DNA of 64,000 nt from positions 1 through 64,000 of the forward strand of contig JAIORB010000006.1 in NCBI GenBank assembly GCA_021108325.1, given 5' to 3'. Below, piece by piece: positions 16,294-25,087 of this stretch (position 1 is its first letter; every line of letters starts with the position of its first letter). Origin of the DNA: Bacteroidales bacterium (GTDB taxonomy: Bacteria > Bacteroidota > Bacteroidia > Bacteroidales > UBA12077). The translations under genes were made by a program, and so were the position numbers. The notes under the pieces are model-generated. The model did not search any database. It saw only the letters and a list, made by a program, of their open reading frames with translations, and was not told the origin of the DNA.

Positions 16294-18249
16294 ATGAAAA
16301 AACTAAGTCTTAGCTTAATTACATTATTTATAGTGCAATTAAGTTGTCTTGCAGGTCCGGGCGAATTGATAAAAAATGCCGGGACATCTAAAGATTACCC
16401 ACAAGCCGATTACCTCGTTGTTTTGGACGAAACTTCTGTTGATGTTCAGGAAACAGGATTAAGTTACAACAACGTTCACAAAATTTACAAAGTTTTAACT
16501 TATCAGGGAGCTAAACAATTAAATCATCTCACCTTTGATTACGACCCGCTTTCTGCTTTTATCGACATTAAAGAAGTTAAAATTTATCGTAAAAATGGAT
16601 TAGTTGAAATATTGGAATCAAATAAAATATATGATTATCCTGCACCGGCAAGAATGATTTACTGGGGTGCTCGCCAAAAAATGATAGATATTGGGAAATT
16701 AGAACCCGGTGATGGAATAGAAGTAAGTTTTTTCAAAAAAGGTTTTACGTATGCCTTACTCTGCAATGATAATGAGCCTGATAACTCAAGATATATTCCA
16801 CCAATGCGTGGACAATTTTATGATATAATTGAATATTGGTATCATCAACCTGTATTAAAAAAGATTTACGAAGTAAAAATACCTAATACTAAAGAACTTC
16901 ATTATAAATTTTTCCACGGTGATGTTGATATTGAAACAAAAAATACAGGTGATAAAACCTTATATCGATTTACCAAAAAGAATATGATGCCTATAGATCG
17001 TAAACCCGGAATGGTCGCTTTATCTGATATAGCGCCCAAGCTATTATTAACAACAACTGCTGACTGGGAAGCAAAATCTCTTTGGTTTCGTGGTGTTAAT
17101 GAAGATTTTGGAAGTTTTGAATCGACACCGGATATTGATAAAAAAGTAAAAGAAATTCTTAAAGGTGCAAAAAATGAAATGGATAGTATATCACGATTAA
17201 ATCACTGGGTAGCCGACAATATTCGATATTCCGGAATATCGATGGGCGAAGGTGAAGGTTATACGCTTCATACAGGAGAAATGAATTTTACCGATCGTTG
17301 TGGAGTTTGTAAAGATAAAGCAGGAATGTTAATTACTATGTTGCGGGCAGCAGGTTTTGAATCGTATCCGGCAATGACTATGGCAGGATCACGTATTGAA
17401 GATATTCCTGCCGATCAATTTAATCATAGTGTTACCATTGTTAAACTTTCCAATGGAGAATATAAATTACTTGATCCTACCTGGGTGCCTTTTGTGCGTG
17501 AAGAATGGTCGAGTCGTGAACAACAACAGAATTATTTGATGGGTGTTCCTGAAGGAGCAGATCTGATGATAACCCCAATTTCTCCACCAGAAAATCATCC
17601 ACTTAATATTTCAGGTACAAGCCAAATACTCGATGATGGAACTTTGGAGGGAACAATAATAATTAAAGCAGACGGCCAATCAGATGCTTCGTTAAGAGGT
17701 ATGTTTACCCGAAATTATAAAAGCAACTGGAACAGAGCACTGGAAAATGAACTAAGAAATATTTCAGAAGATATTGAAATAATTGATATGAATTATAGCA
17801 ATCCTTATGGACACATGGAAGGTCCTATTGAAATATCATTTCAATATAGAATTCCACAATATGCAATTGTTACAAAAGATGAAATCATTTTTACTCCTGT
17901 GGTTGCTTCCAATATTTTTATGAGGGCTCAGGCACATCTTTATGCTAATACCGGCAGTGAAGAAAAAGAATATCCTTTCAGAGATCGTTGTAGCCGTTTA
18001 GTTGAGTTAAATGAGACTATTAGTTTACCTCCTTTCAACAATGTTGTTTATTTACCTGAAGAGGATGATAAAGATGGCTCAGCAGCTTCCTTTACCGGAG
18101 GATACGAAATAGGTGAAAACGAAATAAAAATATCTGAAAAGATTAAGATTAAAAAAAGATTATTTGAACCCGAAGAGTGGAGTAATTATAAATCTGTAAT
18201 CGAAGCACAGAATAAATTTGCTAATGAAAAAGTTATTTTATCAAGATAA
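16294..18249 (+). CDS. DUF3857 protein with an active transglutaminase-like domain
   Basis: A 651-residue exported protein (signal peptide ends near residue 20, LSCLAG). The N-terminal half is a DUF3857 beta domain (DVQETGLSYNNVHKIYKV), the centre a transglutaminase core. The Cys-His-Asp triad is intact: Cys339 in CGVCKDKAGML, His378 in FNHSVTIV and Asp394 in LLDPTW. DUF3857/transglutaminase pairs are widespread in Bacteroidota and mostly of unknown function. It is 20 bases from a divergent paralogue (18270-20108) and probably co-transcribed with it. Start follows a TATCTTTA-like promoter element near 16248. Confidence 0.85.
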   Translation: MKKLSLSLITLFIVQLSCLAGPGELIKNAGTSKDYPQADYLVVLDETSVDVQETGLSYNNVHKIYKVLTYQGAKQLNHLTFDYDPLSAFIDIKEVKIYRKNGLVEILESNKIYDYPAPARMIYWGARQKMIDIGKLEPGDGIEVSFFKKGFTYALLCNDNEPDNSRYIPPMRGQFYDIIEYWYHQPVLKKIYEVKIPNTKELHYKFFHGDVDIETKNTGDKTLYRFTKKNMMPIDRKPGMVALSDIAPKLLLTTTADWEAKSLWFRGVNEDFGSFESTPDIDKKVKEILKGAKNEMDSISRLNHWVADNIRYSGISMGEGEGYTLHTGEMNFTDRCGVCKDKAGMLITMLRAAGFESYPAMTMAGSRIEDIPADQFNHSVTIVKLSNGEYKLLDPTWVPFVREEWSSREQQQNYLMGVPEGADLMITPISPPENHPLNISGTSQILDDGTLEGTIIIKADGQSDASLRGMFTRNYKSNWNRALENELRNISEDIEIIDMNYSNPYGHMEGPIEISFQYRIPQYAIVTKDEIIFTPVVASNIFMRAQAHLYANTGSEEKEYPFRDRCSRLVELNETISLPPFNNVVYLPEEDDKDGSAASFTGGYEIGENEIKISEKIKIKKRLFEPEEWSNYKSVIEAQNKFANEKVILSR

Positions 18250-18269
18250 ATAGTTTAAAAAAAGATATT

Positions 18270-20108
18270 ATGAAATACATCAATATAATCAGCCTAATAA
18301 TCATTTCATTTATTATAAGTTCTTGCCAAACTAATAATTTTGAACAGGAAAACGATGCTGTATTTAAATCGATAAAAAAAACATATACGTTAAATTCAGA
18401 TGGATCGGTAAATTATCAGTACCAACATAAGTTAAAGTATATTACACATTACTCATTTAACAGAGCCTATGGAGAATCATTCATCGTTTATAATCCGAAA
18501 AAACAAAAACTAAAAATTAACAAGGCGGAAACAACAATGGCTAACGGGAAAATTGTTCCATCACCGGAAAATGCGTTCAATGAAGTACTACCCCGCTTTG
18601 CCGCAGGAGCTCCTGCATTTAACCATTTGCGCGAAATGGTTGTTACTCATACAGGGCTAGAACCCGAATGTATTGTTGATTTTGATTACGAAGTTTATTC
18701 CGAAAAAGGTTACTTGCCTTATCTTAACGATAATGTTATTATTCAGCAAAATGCGCCAATTGAAAAGATGAATATTATAGTTAGAGTACCACATGGAACA
18801 AATTTTAATTTTAAACTAATCAACTCTGAAATAAAACCTGTAATTAAGGAAAAAGAAGAATTTGTAGTTTACAACTGGGAATTTAATAATATAGAAACCT
18901 TATCGCATGAGCCAAATCAATCACATGATCAATCGTTCTTACCAAGGTTAATATTTAGCTCTGTTAATATGATTGATGCTCTTAAAAATCTTTACACAGA
19001 AAATGATTTGATTCTTTCTGATGATATTAAAAACAAAGTTAGAAAAAGAATTTTTGGGAAAAAGAATGAAATTAATATCATAAGAGAATTACAACAAATT
19101 GCAGGAAAAGAAATAAACGATTTTAATATCCCAATTGAACATTCTGCATACTCTATCAGACCTTTATCTGATGTGTGGAATTCAAATGGAGGAACTAATT
19201 TGGAAAAGACTCTGCTTTTTAATGAGTTAATCAAGTATATTGGATTTGAGAGTAAAATAATACTAGCAATACATCCTAATACATATGATAAAGAAGTTGG
19301 AAACCTTATGAAAGTTGGGCATCCTTATGTATCTGCACAAATTGAAGGAGAAGAACTTATTTTGTCAATCAACCCAAATCAAAATAACAATCTTATTTTT
19401 GATATTAACGATAATGTTATTATCAGTATTGATTCTGAGAATGTTATTTTCCCTGATTATGTTAATGAAGTGAAAAATGATGTGAAAAATGCAATTTCTG
19501 CTTCAGGAATGTTTCAAATCGATAAAGATGGCAATTTTATAGGAAATTTAAAAGTAGAGGTAAGTGGTGCTCAAAGTCCATATTTAAATTACCTCGAAGA
19601 TAATTCAAATGCCAAAGATGTAATAGAATCAATAGTTTTTGGTGAAATGATAAAAGATCATCAGGTTATAAAATTTGACAATAAAGGATGTGAAATTCAT
19701 GCCAATATTGAAGGAAAAGAAATATGGAAATGTCAGGGCAATTATTTCTTTATTGATCTTTTATCTTCGTCGTCTGGTATTAAAGCATCTCATCTTAGAA
19801 CTCTTTCTAAAGAAAGGAAGACTCCATTACATTTAACTTATCCTGTAAATGAATCTTATGAGTTTAAAATTGTTATACCAGATGGATTTGAATTTGTTGG
19901 ACCTGAAGTTCAAAAAGAAATTGTTAACGAAACGGGTTCAGCTAAAGTTTTTATTAATAACTCTAATAATACAATTCAAGTAAGTAAAGCACTAAAAATT
20001 CACAGTCAGGATATTCTACCCGGCGAATATGCTAATTTCAAAACACTTATGGATTTATGGAATAAAAATAATTACAATGAGATTATAGTTAAAAAAACTA
20101 CTGAATAA
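18270..20108 (+). CDS. DUF3857-like lipoprotein with a degenerate transglutaminase domain
   Basis: A 612-residue lipoprotein (lipobox IISSC at Cys19). It follows the DUF3857 layout of its upstream neighbour. When the region ending IGFES is aligned with AAGFES of the neighbour, the catalytic Cys becomes Asn (GTNLEK for GVCKDK); the His seems kept (GHPYVSA) and the Asp becomes Asn (SINPNQ for LLDPTW). It is therefore probably a non-enzymatic partner of the upstream protein. The alignment was made by eye. Confidence 0.75.
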   Translation: MKYINIISLIIISFIISSCQTNNFEQENDAVFKSIKKTYTLNSDGSVNYQYQHKLKYITHYSFNRAYGESFIVYNPKKQKLKINKAETTMANGKIVPSPENAFNEVLPRFAAGAPAFNHLREMVVTHTGLEPECIVDFDYEVYSEKGYLPYLNDNVIIQQNAPIEKMNIIVRVPHGTNFNFKLINSEIKPVIKEKEEFVVYNWEFNNIETLSHEPNQSHDQSFLPRLIFSSVNMIDALKNLYTENDLILSDDIKNKVRKRIFGKKNEINIIRELQQIAGKEINDFNIPIEHSAYSIRPLSDVWNSNGGTNLEKTLLFNELIKYIGFESKIILAIHPNTYDKEVGNLMKVGHPYVSAQIEGEELILSINPNQNNNLIFDINDNVIISIDSENVIFPDYVNEVKNDVKNAISASGMFQIDKDGNFIGNLKVEVSGAQSPYLNYLEDNSNAKDVIESIVFGEMIKDHQVIKFDNKGCEIHANIEGKEIWKCQGNYFFIDLLSSSSGIKASHLRTLSKERKTPLHLTYPVNESYEFKIVIPDGFEFVGPEVQKEIVNETGSAKVFINNSNNTIQVSKALKIHSQDILPGEYANFKTLMDLWNKNNYNEIIVKKTTE

Positions 20109-20150
20109 GTATAATTTAATACCCACTGTTTTAAAATGTGATAAAAAATA

Positions 20151-20177
20151 AGCCAGCAATAATTTTGCTGGCTTTTC
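20151..20177. terminator. Bidirectional terminator between DUF3857 and CBS genes
   Basis: AGCCAGCAA (20151-20159) pairs perfectly with TTGCTGGCT (20165-20173) and is flanked by A- and T-rich runs. The genes on each side converge. Confidence 0.8.
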
Positions 20178-20222
20178 ATCTTCAAACAAACTGTTTTGAA
20201 GATACTGATTAGGTATACCTAT

Positions 20223-20705
20223 TTATTCTTCTTTCTGGTACAGGTGAATTCCAAACGGATTTTTAATATGTTCCCGCATTAGTTTCGCTTCATTCTCAGT
20301 TAATTCCAGTTCATTTTTTATAATGTCTCCAGAAGAAATAATCCCAACTAAATTATTCGATTCATCAATTATTGGTATATGCCTGATTCTTTTTTCTGTC
20401 ATAACATTTCTTAAATACGAAGTATTATCATCTGTTTTTCCTATAATTAACATATCTTTAGGAGTCATCAAATTTTCAACTTTTTGCTCTTTGAGAGAAA
20501 CCCCTGAATTATAACATTTATAAAGAATATCTCTTTCTGACAGGATTCCTGTAATTTCATCAGCATTATTTATTACCAATAAAGATCCTACTTTTAACTC
20601 ATCTAATCGGGCAATTGCATCGAAAGCTGTATTATCTTCATGAATTGTATAAACTTTATGTATACCTTGTTCTTTCTTCTTGTTTAGAATTTCCTGTACT
20701 AACAT
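20223..20705 (-). CDS. CBS-pair domain protein
   Basis: A 160-residue protein made of two CBS domains: VGSLLVINNADEITGILSERDILYK and IRHIPIIDESNNLVGIISSGDIIKN give the two copies. CBS pairs bind adenine nucleotides and act as energy-state sensors. It lies 79 bases downstream of the last gene of the Mbx-like operon on the same strand. It may be the operon's last member and a regulator of the complex, but that is inference; similar stand-alone CBS proteins are common. Confidence 0.85.
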   Translation of the reverse strand: MLVQEILNKKKEQGIHKVYTIHEDNTAFDAIARLDELKVGSLLVINNADEITGILSERDILYKCYNSGVSLKEQKVENLMTPKDMLIIGKTDDNTSYLRNVMTEKRIRHIPIIDESNNLVGIISSGDIIKNELELTENEAKLMREHIKNPFGIHLYQKEE

Positions 20706-20784
20706 AGTCGTCTGGTATTTAATATTTATAAAATAAAAATAGTAATTTATTCACAACAAATCAATGTATGTATATAATTAAATA

Positions 20785-22584
20785 TTATCCGTTTTGATTA
20801 ATAAATTTATCTATTCCGATTGCAGCTTTATGTCCATTAGCAATACCATGAATTACATCCGGTCCCTGAATAATATCTCCACCAATAAACAACCATTTAG
20901 CTCCAGTCTGGAAATAGTCATTAACCTGAATTCTGCCACGCTGATCAAACTCAATCTGCTCACGAATTTCCTCACTAATATACTCAACATCCATTCCTTG
21001 CCCGATTGATTCTACTATCATATCAGCCTCAAAGAATTTAGTATTGGATTCATCAAACTTTGGATTAAATCGTCCACTTTCATCAAATACAGACAAACAC
21101 TTCTGAACGTGTAATCCTTTAATCTTACCATTTTCAATTTCGATTGATGTTGGTCCCCAACCCGGATCAATTATTGCTTTTTCTTCTCTTGCCTCAACAA
21201 CCTCTTCTCTGTCAGCAGGCATAATATCTTCTGATTCTAATGAAGTAGCTGTTACATTAACTTTTCCGAATTTATTATTTTGCAAACGAGCAAGCGAACG
21301 GGTAATATCCATTGCAACATTACCACCACCAATAACAACAATTTTTTCCGAAACATGTATTTCATTTCCGAGTGATATTTCTCTTAATAAATCAGTTGCA
21401 AAATATACATTTTCATGATCTGATCCGGGAATTCTTGTACTTCTTCCAAGATGCAAACCTGTACCTGCAAATACTGCATCATAGTCTTTCTTTAGCTTAT
21501 CTAAAGTAATATCAGTTCCAATATTTACATTGTATTTTATATCAACACCAAGACTCAAAATGTAATTAATATCCTTATCTATTTGATCATAAGGCAATCG
21601 ATACTCAGGTATACCATATCGCATCATCCCACCTGCTTCAGGCAGCTTTTCAAAAATAGTACATTCATATCCTGTTAATGCGAGATAATAAGCAGCCGAT
21701 AATCCGGAAGGTCCTGAACCAATAATAGCCACTTTTTTACCATTATTTTCAATATTCTCTGCATTTAAAATTTCTTTATATTTTTCTGATGGATTTTGAT
21801 CGGCAATATATCTTTTCAGCCAACGAATTGATATTGGATCACCGTTATGGCCAACTGAACAAACATCTTCGCATTTGTGAGTGCAAATTCGCCCGCATAT
21901 TTCCGGTAATGGATTTGTTTCATACAAGATTCGTAAACCTTCTTCCAGATCGTCGTTTCTAATTGCTTTAATATATTCAGGTATTCCCATATGAGCAGGA
22001 CATGTTGCAGTACAAATTCCACATTCAACACATCTGTCAGCTTCTTCTTCTGCCTGCTGTTTTGAGTATCCTGTTACAAACTCAATAAATGATTTGTCTC
22101 TGTCTTCAGCATGAAGTTCAGGCATTTCAACTCTTTTCTTTCCGTAGAACTCATAATTTGGTTCGGGTTTTTTCCAGCCTTTCTCATTATCATCCCACGA
22201 TTTTTTATCAACACCGGGAATAAATCTAAATTCATCAGGATCTTCGCTAACCCATGTATATTCATTCGATAAAGTTAATGAACCTGTAGTACATACATCC
22301 ACACATAAAGCACACCAACAACATCGACCATAATCTATCATAGGGCGCAAGCCACTATCTCCATCCTTTGTTTCAATGCCATCAACAGGAACCAAGTCTA
22401 TCGCTTCGTTTTCGCAAATTACCTCACAAGTTCCACAACCTATACACGTATCAATATCATTTTTATGAAAACCTCTATATCTTGGAGCCGCCTCTCTACC
22501 TATAGGTTTTTTAATGGTAACAGGTTCTTTTACAACATTTCCCCATGCTGTAAATGGACTTAATATATCTTTAATTTTTCCCAT
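20785..22584 (-). CDS. NuoI-like ferredoxin domain fused to a GltD-type NAD(P)H oxidoreductase (Mbx-like complex, N subunit)
   Basis: A 599-residue fusion. Residues 1-110 carry two 4Fe-4S motifs of the NuoI/MbhN type (Cys47/50/53/57 and Cys88/91/94/98). From about residue 160 it is a GltD/NfnL-like module: its own Cys pattern CVECGICTATC (185-195) and CGRICTHKCEDVC (230-242), an FAD loop GSGPSG (289-294) and a nucleotide loop GGGNVAMD (419-426). Where GltD/NfnL proteins usually have an Arg-Arg pair for NADPH, this one reads TSLESED (447-453), so NADH may be preferred. It would carry electrons between NAD(P)H and the membrane complex. It is last of 12 genes, 5 bases after the large-subunit gene. 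Confidence 0.88.
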   Translation of the reverse strand: MGKIKDILSPFTAWGNVVKEPVTIKKPIGREAAPRYRGFHKNDIDTCIGCGTCEVICENEAIDLVPVDGIETKDGDSGLRPMIDYGRCCWCALCVDVCTTGSLTLSNEYTWVSEDPDEFRFIPGVDKKSWDDNEKGWKKPEPNYEFYGKKRVEMPELHAEDRDKSFIEFVTGYSKQQAEEEADRCVECGICTATCPAHMGIPEYIKAIRNDDLEEGLRILYETNPLPEICGRICTHKCEDVCSVGHNGDPISIRWLKRYIADQNPSEKYKEILNAENIENNGKKVAIIGSGPSGLSAAYYLALTGYECTIFEKLPEAGGMMRYGIPEYRLPYDQIDKDINYILSLGVDIKYNVNIGTDITLDKLKKDYDAVFAGTGLHLGRSTRIPGSDHENVYFATDLLREISLGNEIHVSEKIVVIGGGNVAMDITRSLARLQNNKFGKVNVTATSLESEDIMPADREEVVEAREEKAIIDPGWGPTSIEIENGKIKGLHVQKCLSVFDESGRFNPKFDESNTKFFEADMIVESIGQGMDVEYISEEIREQIEFDQRGRIQVNDYFQTGAKWLFIGGDIIQGPDVIHGIANGHKAAIGIDKFINQNG

Positions 22585-22589
22585 AACAA

Positions 22590-23777
22590 TTAACGTTCAA
22601 TTTCAGGTGGACAAGTTTGTAATGAAACCATAATAGCATGAACATCAGAGATGTTTGCATTTATCAGCATGTGTTCTAATAAAGACATGGCATGATTGTA
22701 ACTTGGACCACGCAAATTAATTCTTCTTGGTTTATCACTTCCATCAGTTACATAATACATTCCGTATTCACCGCGTGAACTTTCGGAACGAATATAAGTT
22801 TCTCCTTTTGCAATTTTCCAGTGTAAGACATTTGGAGTTGGAGATTTGATATCTCCTTTTTCCGGCATTTTTGCCATTATTTGTCTTATTAGATCTACTG
22901 TTTGAATCAATTCCTGATATCTAACAGTACTTCTTGCGAAAATATCACCATTTTTAGCTATTGGTGGTTCAAAATCAAGCTCTTGGTATTTTAAGTAAGG
23001 ATAATCTTTTCTTATATCTCTACTTATTCCTACTGCTCTTGCATTCGGGCCAACAATTCCAAATTGATCAACCCATTCTTTTTTGATAACACCAACTCCT
23101 ATTGCACGCTTTTTAAATATAACATTATCAAACATCAATTTTTTGATGTTAATAACAAACTGATCAATCAATTTAAGATTTTCTTCCATTCTGGCTTTAA
23201 ATCCATCCGGCAATAATCCACGCACACCTCCAGGCAGGATATACATATGATAAATACGTGCTCCTGTAAGCTCTTCAAATCTGTCTGAAATTAAGTCCCG
23301 CAAATACATTCCCCACTGAACACCTAATCCTAATGAAAATGTACCACCCTGACCGGGGACAGTTCTAAGAAGGCTTTGTAATCGTGCCATTTCTAAAGCC
23401 AAAGTACGCAACCACTCTGCCATCTCAGGAATTTCAATTCCCGATAAATCTTCTATTGATTTTGATAAAATATACTCATTATAATCAGGTTCTGCCACAC
23501 ACATTCTGATGCATGTCGGAAAACCTTGAATAAATAATCGTCTCTCGATTAACTTCTCGAAACCACGATGAAGATAACCAACATGAGTTTTTGCCTGAAC
23601 AATTTCATCACCACTGATTGTAATTTCAACAGCCATGTTTCCAGTAATCCCAGGATGGTTTGGACCAACCCAAAGTTTCGTAAATTTATGTGATGATAAA
23701 TCAACGTCTAACTCACCGTTATCTTTAACCGTAGGATATTTACTTCTATCTGGTTCCCAATTAAATAAATTATTCAT
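22590..23777 (-). CDS. NuoD/NiFe-hydrogenase-like large subunit with CxxE/CxxE sites (Mbx-like L subunit)
   Basis: A 395-residue protein of the NuoD / group 4 hydrogenase large-subunit family. The N-terminal motif reads RMCVAEPDYNEY: Cys93 is kept but the second Cys of a hydrogenase CxxC is Glu96. The C-terminal motif reads LQTCPPEIER, with Cys389 kept and Glu392 in place of the last Cys. So two of four NiFe ligands are missing, and the Glu at the second site matches complex I. The quinone-site His of complex I (HPSTHG) is also absent (HPGITG). The protein should therefore bind neither a normal NiFe centre nor quinone like complex I. Its start overlaps the end of the NuoC-like gene by 8 bases. 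Confidence 0.88.
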   Translation of the reverse strand: MNNLFNWEPDRSKYPTVKDNGELDVDLSSHKFTKLWVGPNHPGITGNMAVEITISGDEIVQAKTHVGYLHRGFEKLIERRLFIQGFPTCIRMCVAEPDYNEYILSKSIEDLSGIEIPEMAEWLRTLALEMARLQSLLRTVPGQGGTFSLGLGVQWGMYLRDLISDRFEELTGARIYHMYILPGGVRGLLPDGFKARMEENLKLIDQFVINIKKLMFDNVIFKKRAIGVGVIKKEWVDQFGIVGPNARAVGISRDIRKDYPYLKYQELDFEPPIAKNGDIFARSTVRYQELIQTVDLIRQIMAKMPEKGDIKSPTPNVLHWKIAKGETYIRSESSRGEYGMYYVTDGSDKPRRINLRGPSYNHAMSLLEHMLINANISDVHAIMVSLQTCPPEIER

Positions 23778-24330
23778 CTGTTTTATTTACTTTATCTGTT
23801 GTAGGTTCAGTTGGATATAATTTTTCTTTCATATAACTTGCCGGATCGTGAGTTTTTCTGCCTTCACGAGGGAAGAAAGTATCTTCAGAATATTGTTTAG
23901 TATCAAATTCCCTTCTCATAGGAGGAATGTCGTCCCAGCCTTCGAGAATAAAATTTTCATCAACTCCCGGACTTCCAGGGAAATTTATTCCATACATTTC
24001 TCTTAACTCGCGTTGATAAGTAGTAATTTGTCGCCATAAATGATGTGCAGATACCATTTCAGCATTGTCTCTGTCAATCATTGTGCGGATTGCTATATCA
24101 TATTTTCTTTCCGGTTGGTTTAAAAAATATGTAAGTTGAAACTTTCCTTCTTCAATCCAATCAACGCAAGAAAGTAAAACAAAATGAGTAAAACCCTCAT
24201 AATCGCGAAGATGAGTTACCAAATCAATAGTGTTTTCTTTTCCAATGGTAAGAAAAACCAAATTATCTCTCTGATATTTAATATCAGTCAAGTTATATTT
24301 TGTATTTAATCTTTCTAATAAATCTTTCAT
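23770..24330 (-). CDS. NuoC/MbhK-like 30-kDa subunit (Mbx-like K subunit)
   Basis: A 186-residue protein of the complex I 30-kDa subunit family: HFVLLSCVDWIEEGKF, the YDIAIRT strand and the family signature ELREMYGINFPGSP (residues about 109-122) are all present. It joins the NuoB- and NuoD-like subunits in the peripheral arm. The C-terminus RREFDTKQYSEDTFFPREG extends as in Mbx/Mbh-type K subunits. Between the NuoB-like gene (34-base gap) and NuoD-like gene (8-base overlap). Confidence 0.88.
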   Translation of the reverse strand: MKDLLERLNTKYNLTDIKYQRDNLVFLTIGKENTIDLVTHLRDYEGFTHFVLLSCVDWIEEGKFQLTYFLNQPERKYDIAIRTMIDRDNAEMVSAHHLWRQITTYQRELREMYGINFPGSPGVDENFILEGWDDIPPMRREFDTKQYSEDTFFPREGRKTHDPASYMKEKLYPTEPTTDKVNKTDE

Positions 24331-24364
24331 TCTTAAAATCTTTCTTATGTTTCAATTTATTATA

Positions 24365-25063
24365 CTACCAATTATAGTCAGGCATATTCCAATCTTGTAT
24401 AATCTTTTTTTGATTGGCTTTGTACCAGTCAAATTTTTCTACGTATTCATTAGCCTTTTCGCCTTTCCCTGCCTTAATCAACTCTTTCAATTTCCCAAAA
24501 CCAGATAACAGGGCTTCGGGGCGAGGCATACATCCGGCAACATATACATCAACAGGAATATAATAGTCAAGACGATTTATTGTATTATAACTATCAAAAT
24601 ACATTCCTCCGTTTATAGTACAACTGCCTAGTGCCAAAACGTATTTTGGATTTTGCATTTGCTCGTAACTACGAATAACACGTTTTAATGTTTTTACTGC
24701 CAAATAGCCTGAAATAATAATAACATTTGATTGACGAGGTGTTGGTCTCATTTGAACTCCAAAACGAAACGCATCAAAACGAGGCGTTAATAGGGGTGGG
24801 ATTTCAATACTCCCACAGCCGGTACCAAATCCTAATACCCATAAAGATTCTGCTCTTGCCCAATTTAGAAATTTCTCCACCACCTTAGAAGTATTTGGAT
24901 GATGAACTTTAGGTCTGGCATCTGAGAAATAATCCTGTAAAGGGTTTATCTCTATTATTTCTCCATCAGGAGTCTCAACCTTTCTTTTTTCGTTTTCAGG
25001 TGCAAAAAATTTAGAAACTTCTTCTTCCTGCTTATTACTCATCTTAAAATTATCTTCTGTCAT
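24365..25063 (-). CDS. NuoB/MbhJ-like Fe-S subunit with only three cysteines (Mbx-like J subunit)
   Basis: A 232-residue protein of the NuoB/small-subunit family. It keeps LGSCTINGG (Cys148) and VAGCMPRPEALL (Cys178), but the first motif is GTGCGSIEI with a single Cys83, where complex I has a tandem Cys pair and hydrogenases have CxxC. No other Cys exists in the protein, so the proximal (N2-like) cluster has three protein Cys ligands. A 60-residue charged N-terminal extension is also present. It would hand electrons to the site in the NuoD-like subunit. Confidence 0.88.
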   Translation of the reverse strand: MTEDNFKMSNKQEEEVSKFFAPENEKRKVETPDGEIIEINPLQDYFSDARPKVHHPNTSKVVEKFLNWARAESLWVLGFGTGCGSIEIPPLLTPRFDAFRFGVQMRPTPRQSNVIIISGYLAVKTLKRVIRSYEQMQNPKYVLALGSCTINGGMYFDSYNTINRLDYYIPVDVYVAGCMPRPEALLSGFGKLKELIKAGKGEKANEYVEKFDWYKANQKKIIQDWNMPDYNW

Positions 25064-25087
25064 TTTTATGCAAATTAATCTGATTGA

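Noticed and set aside
22590-23777. Group 4 NiFe hydrogenase large subunit
   Set aside because: Only two of the four NiFe cysteines are present and no hydrogenase maturation genes are nearby.
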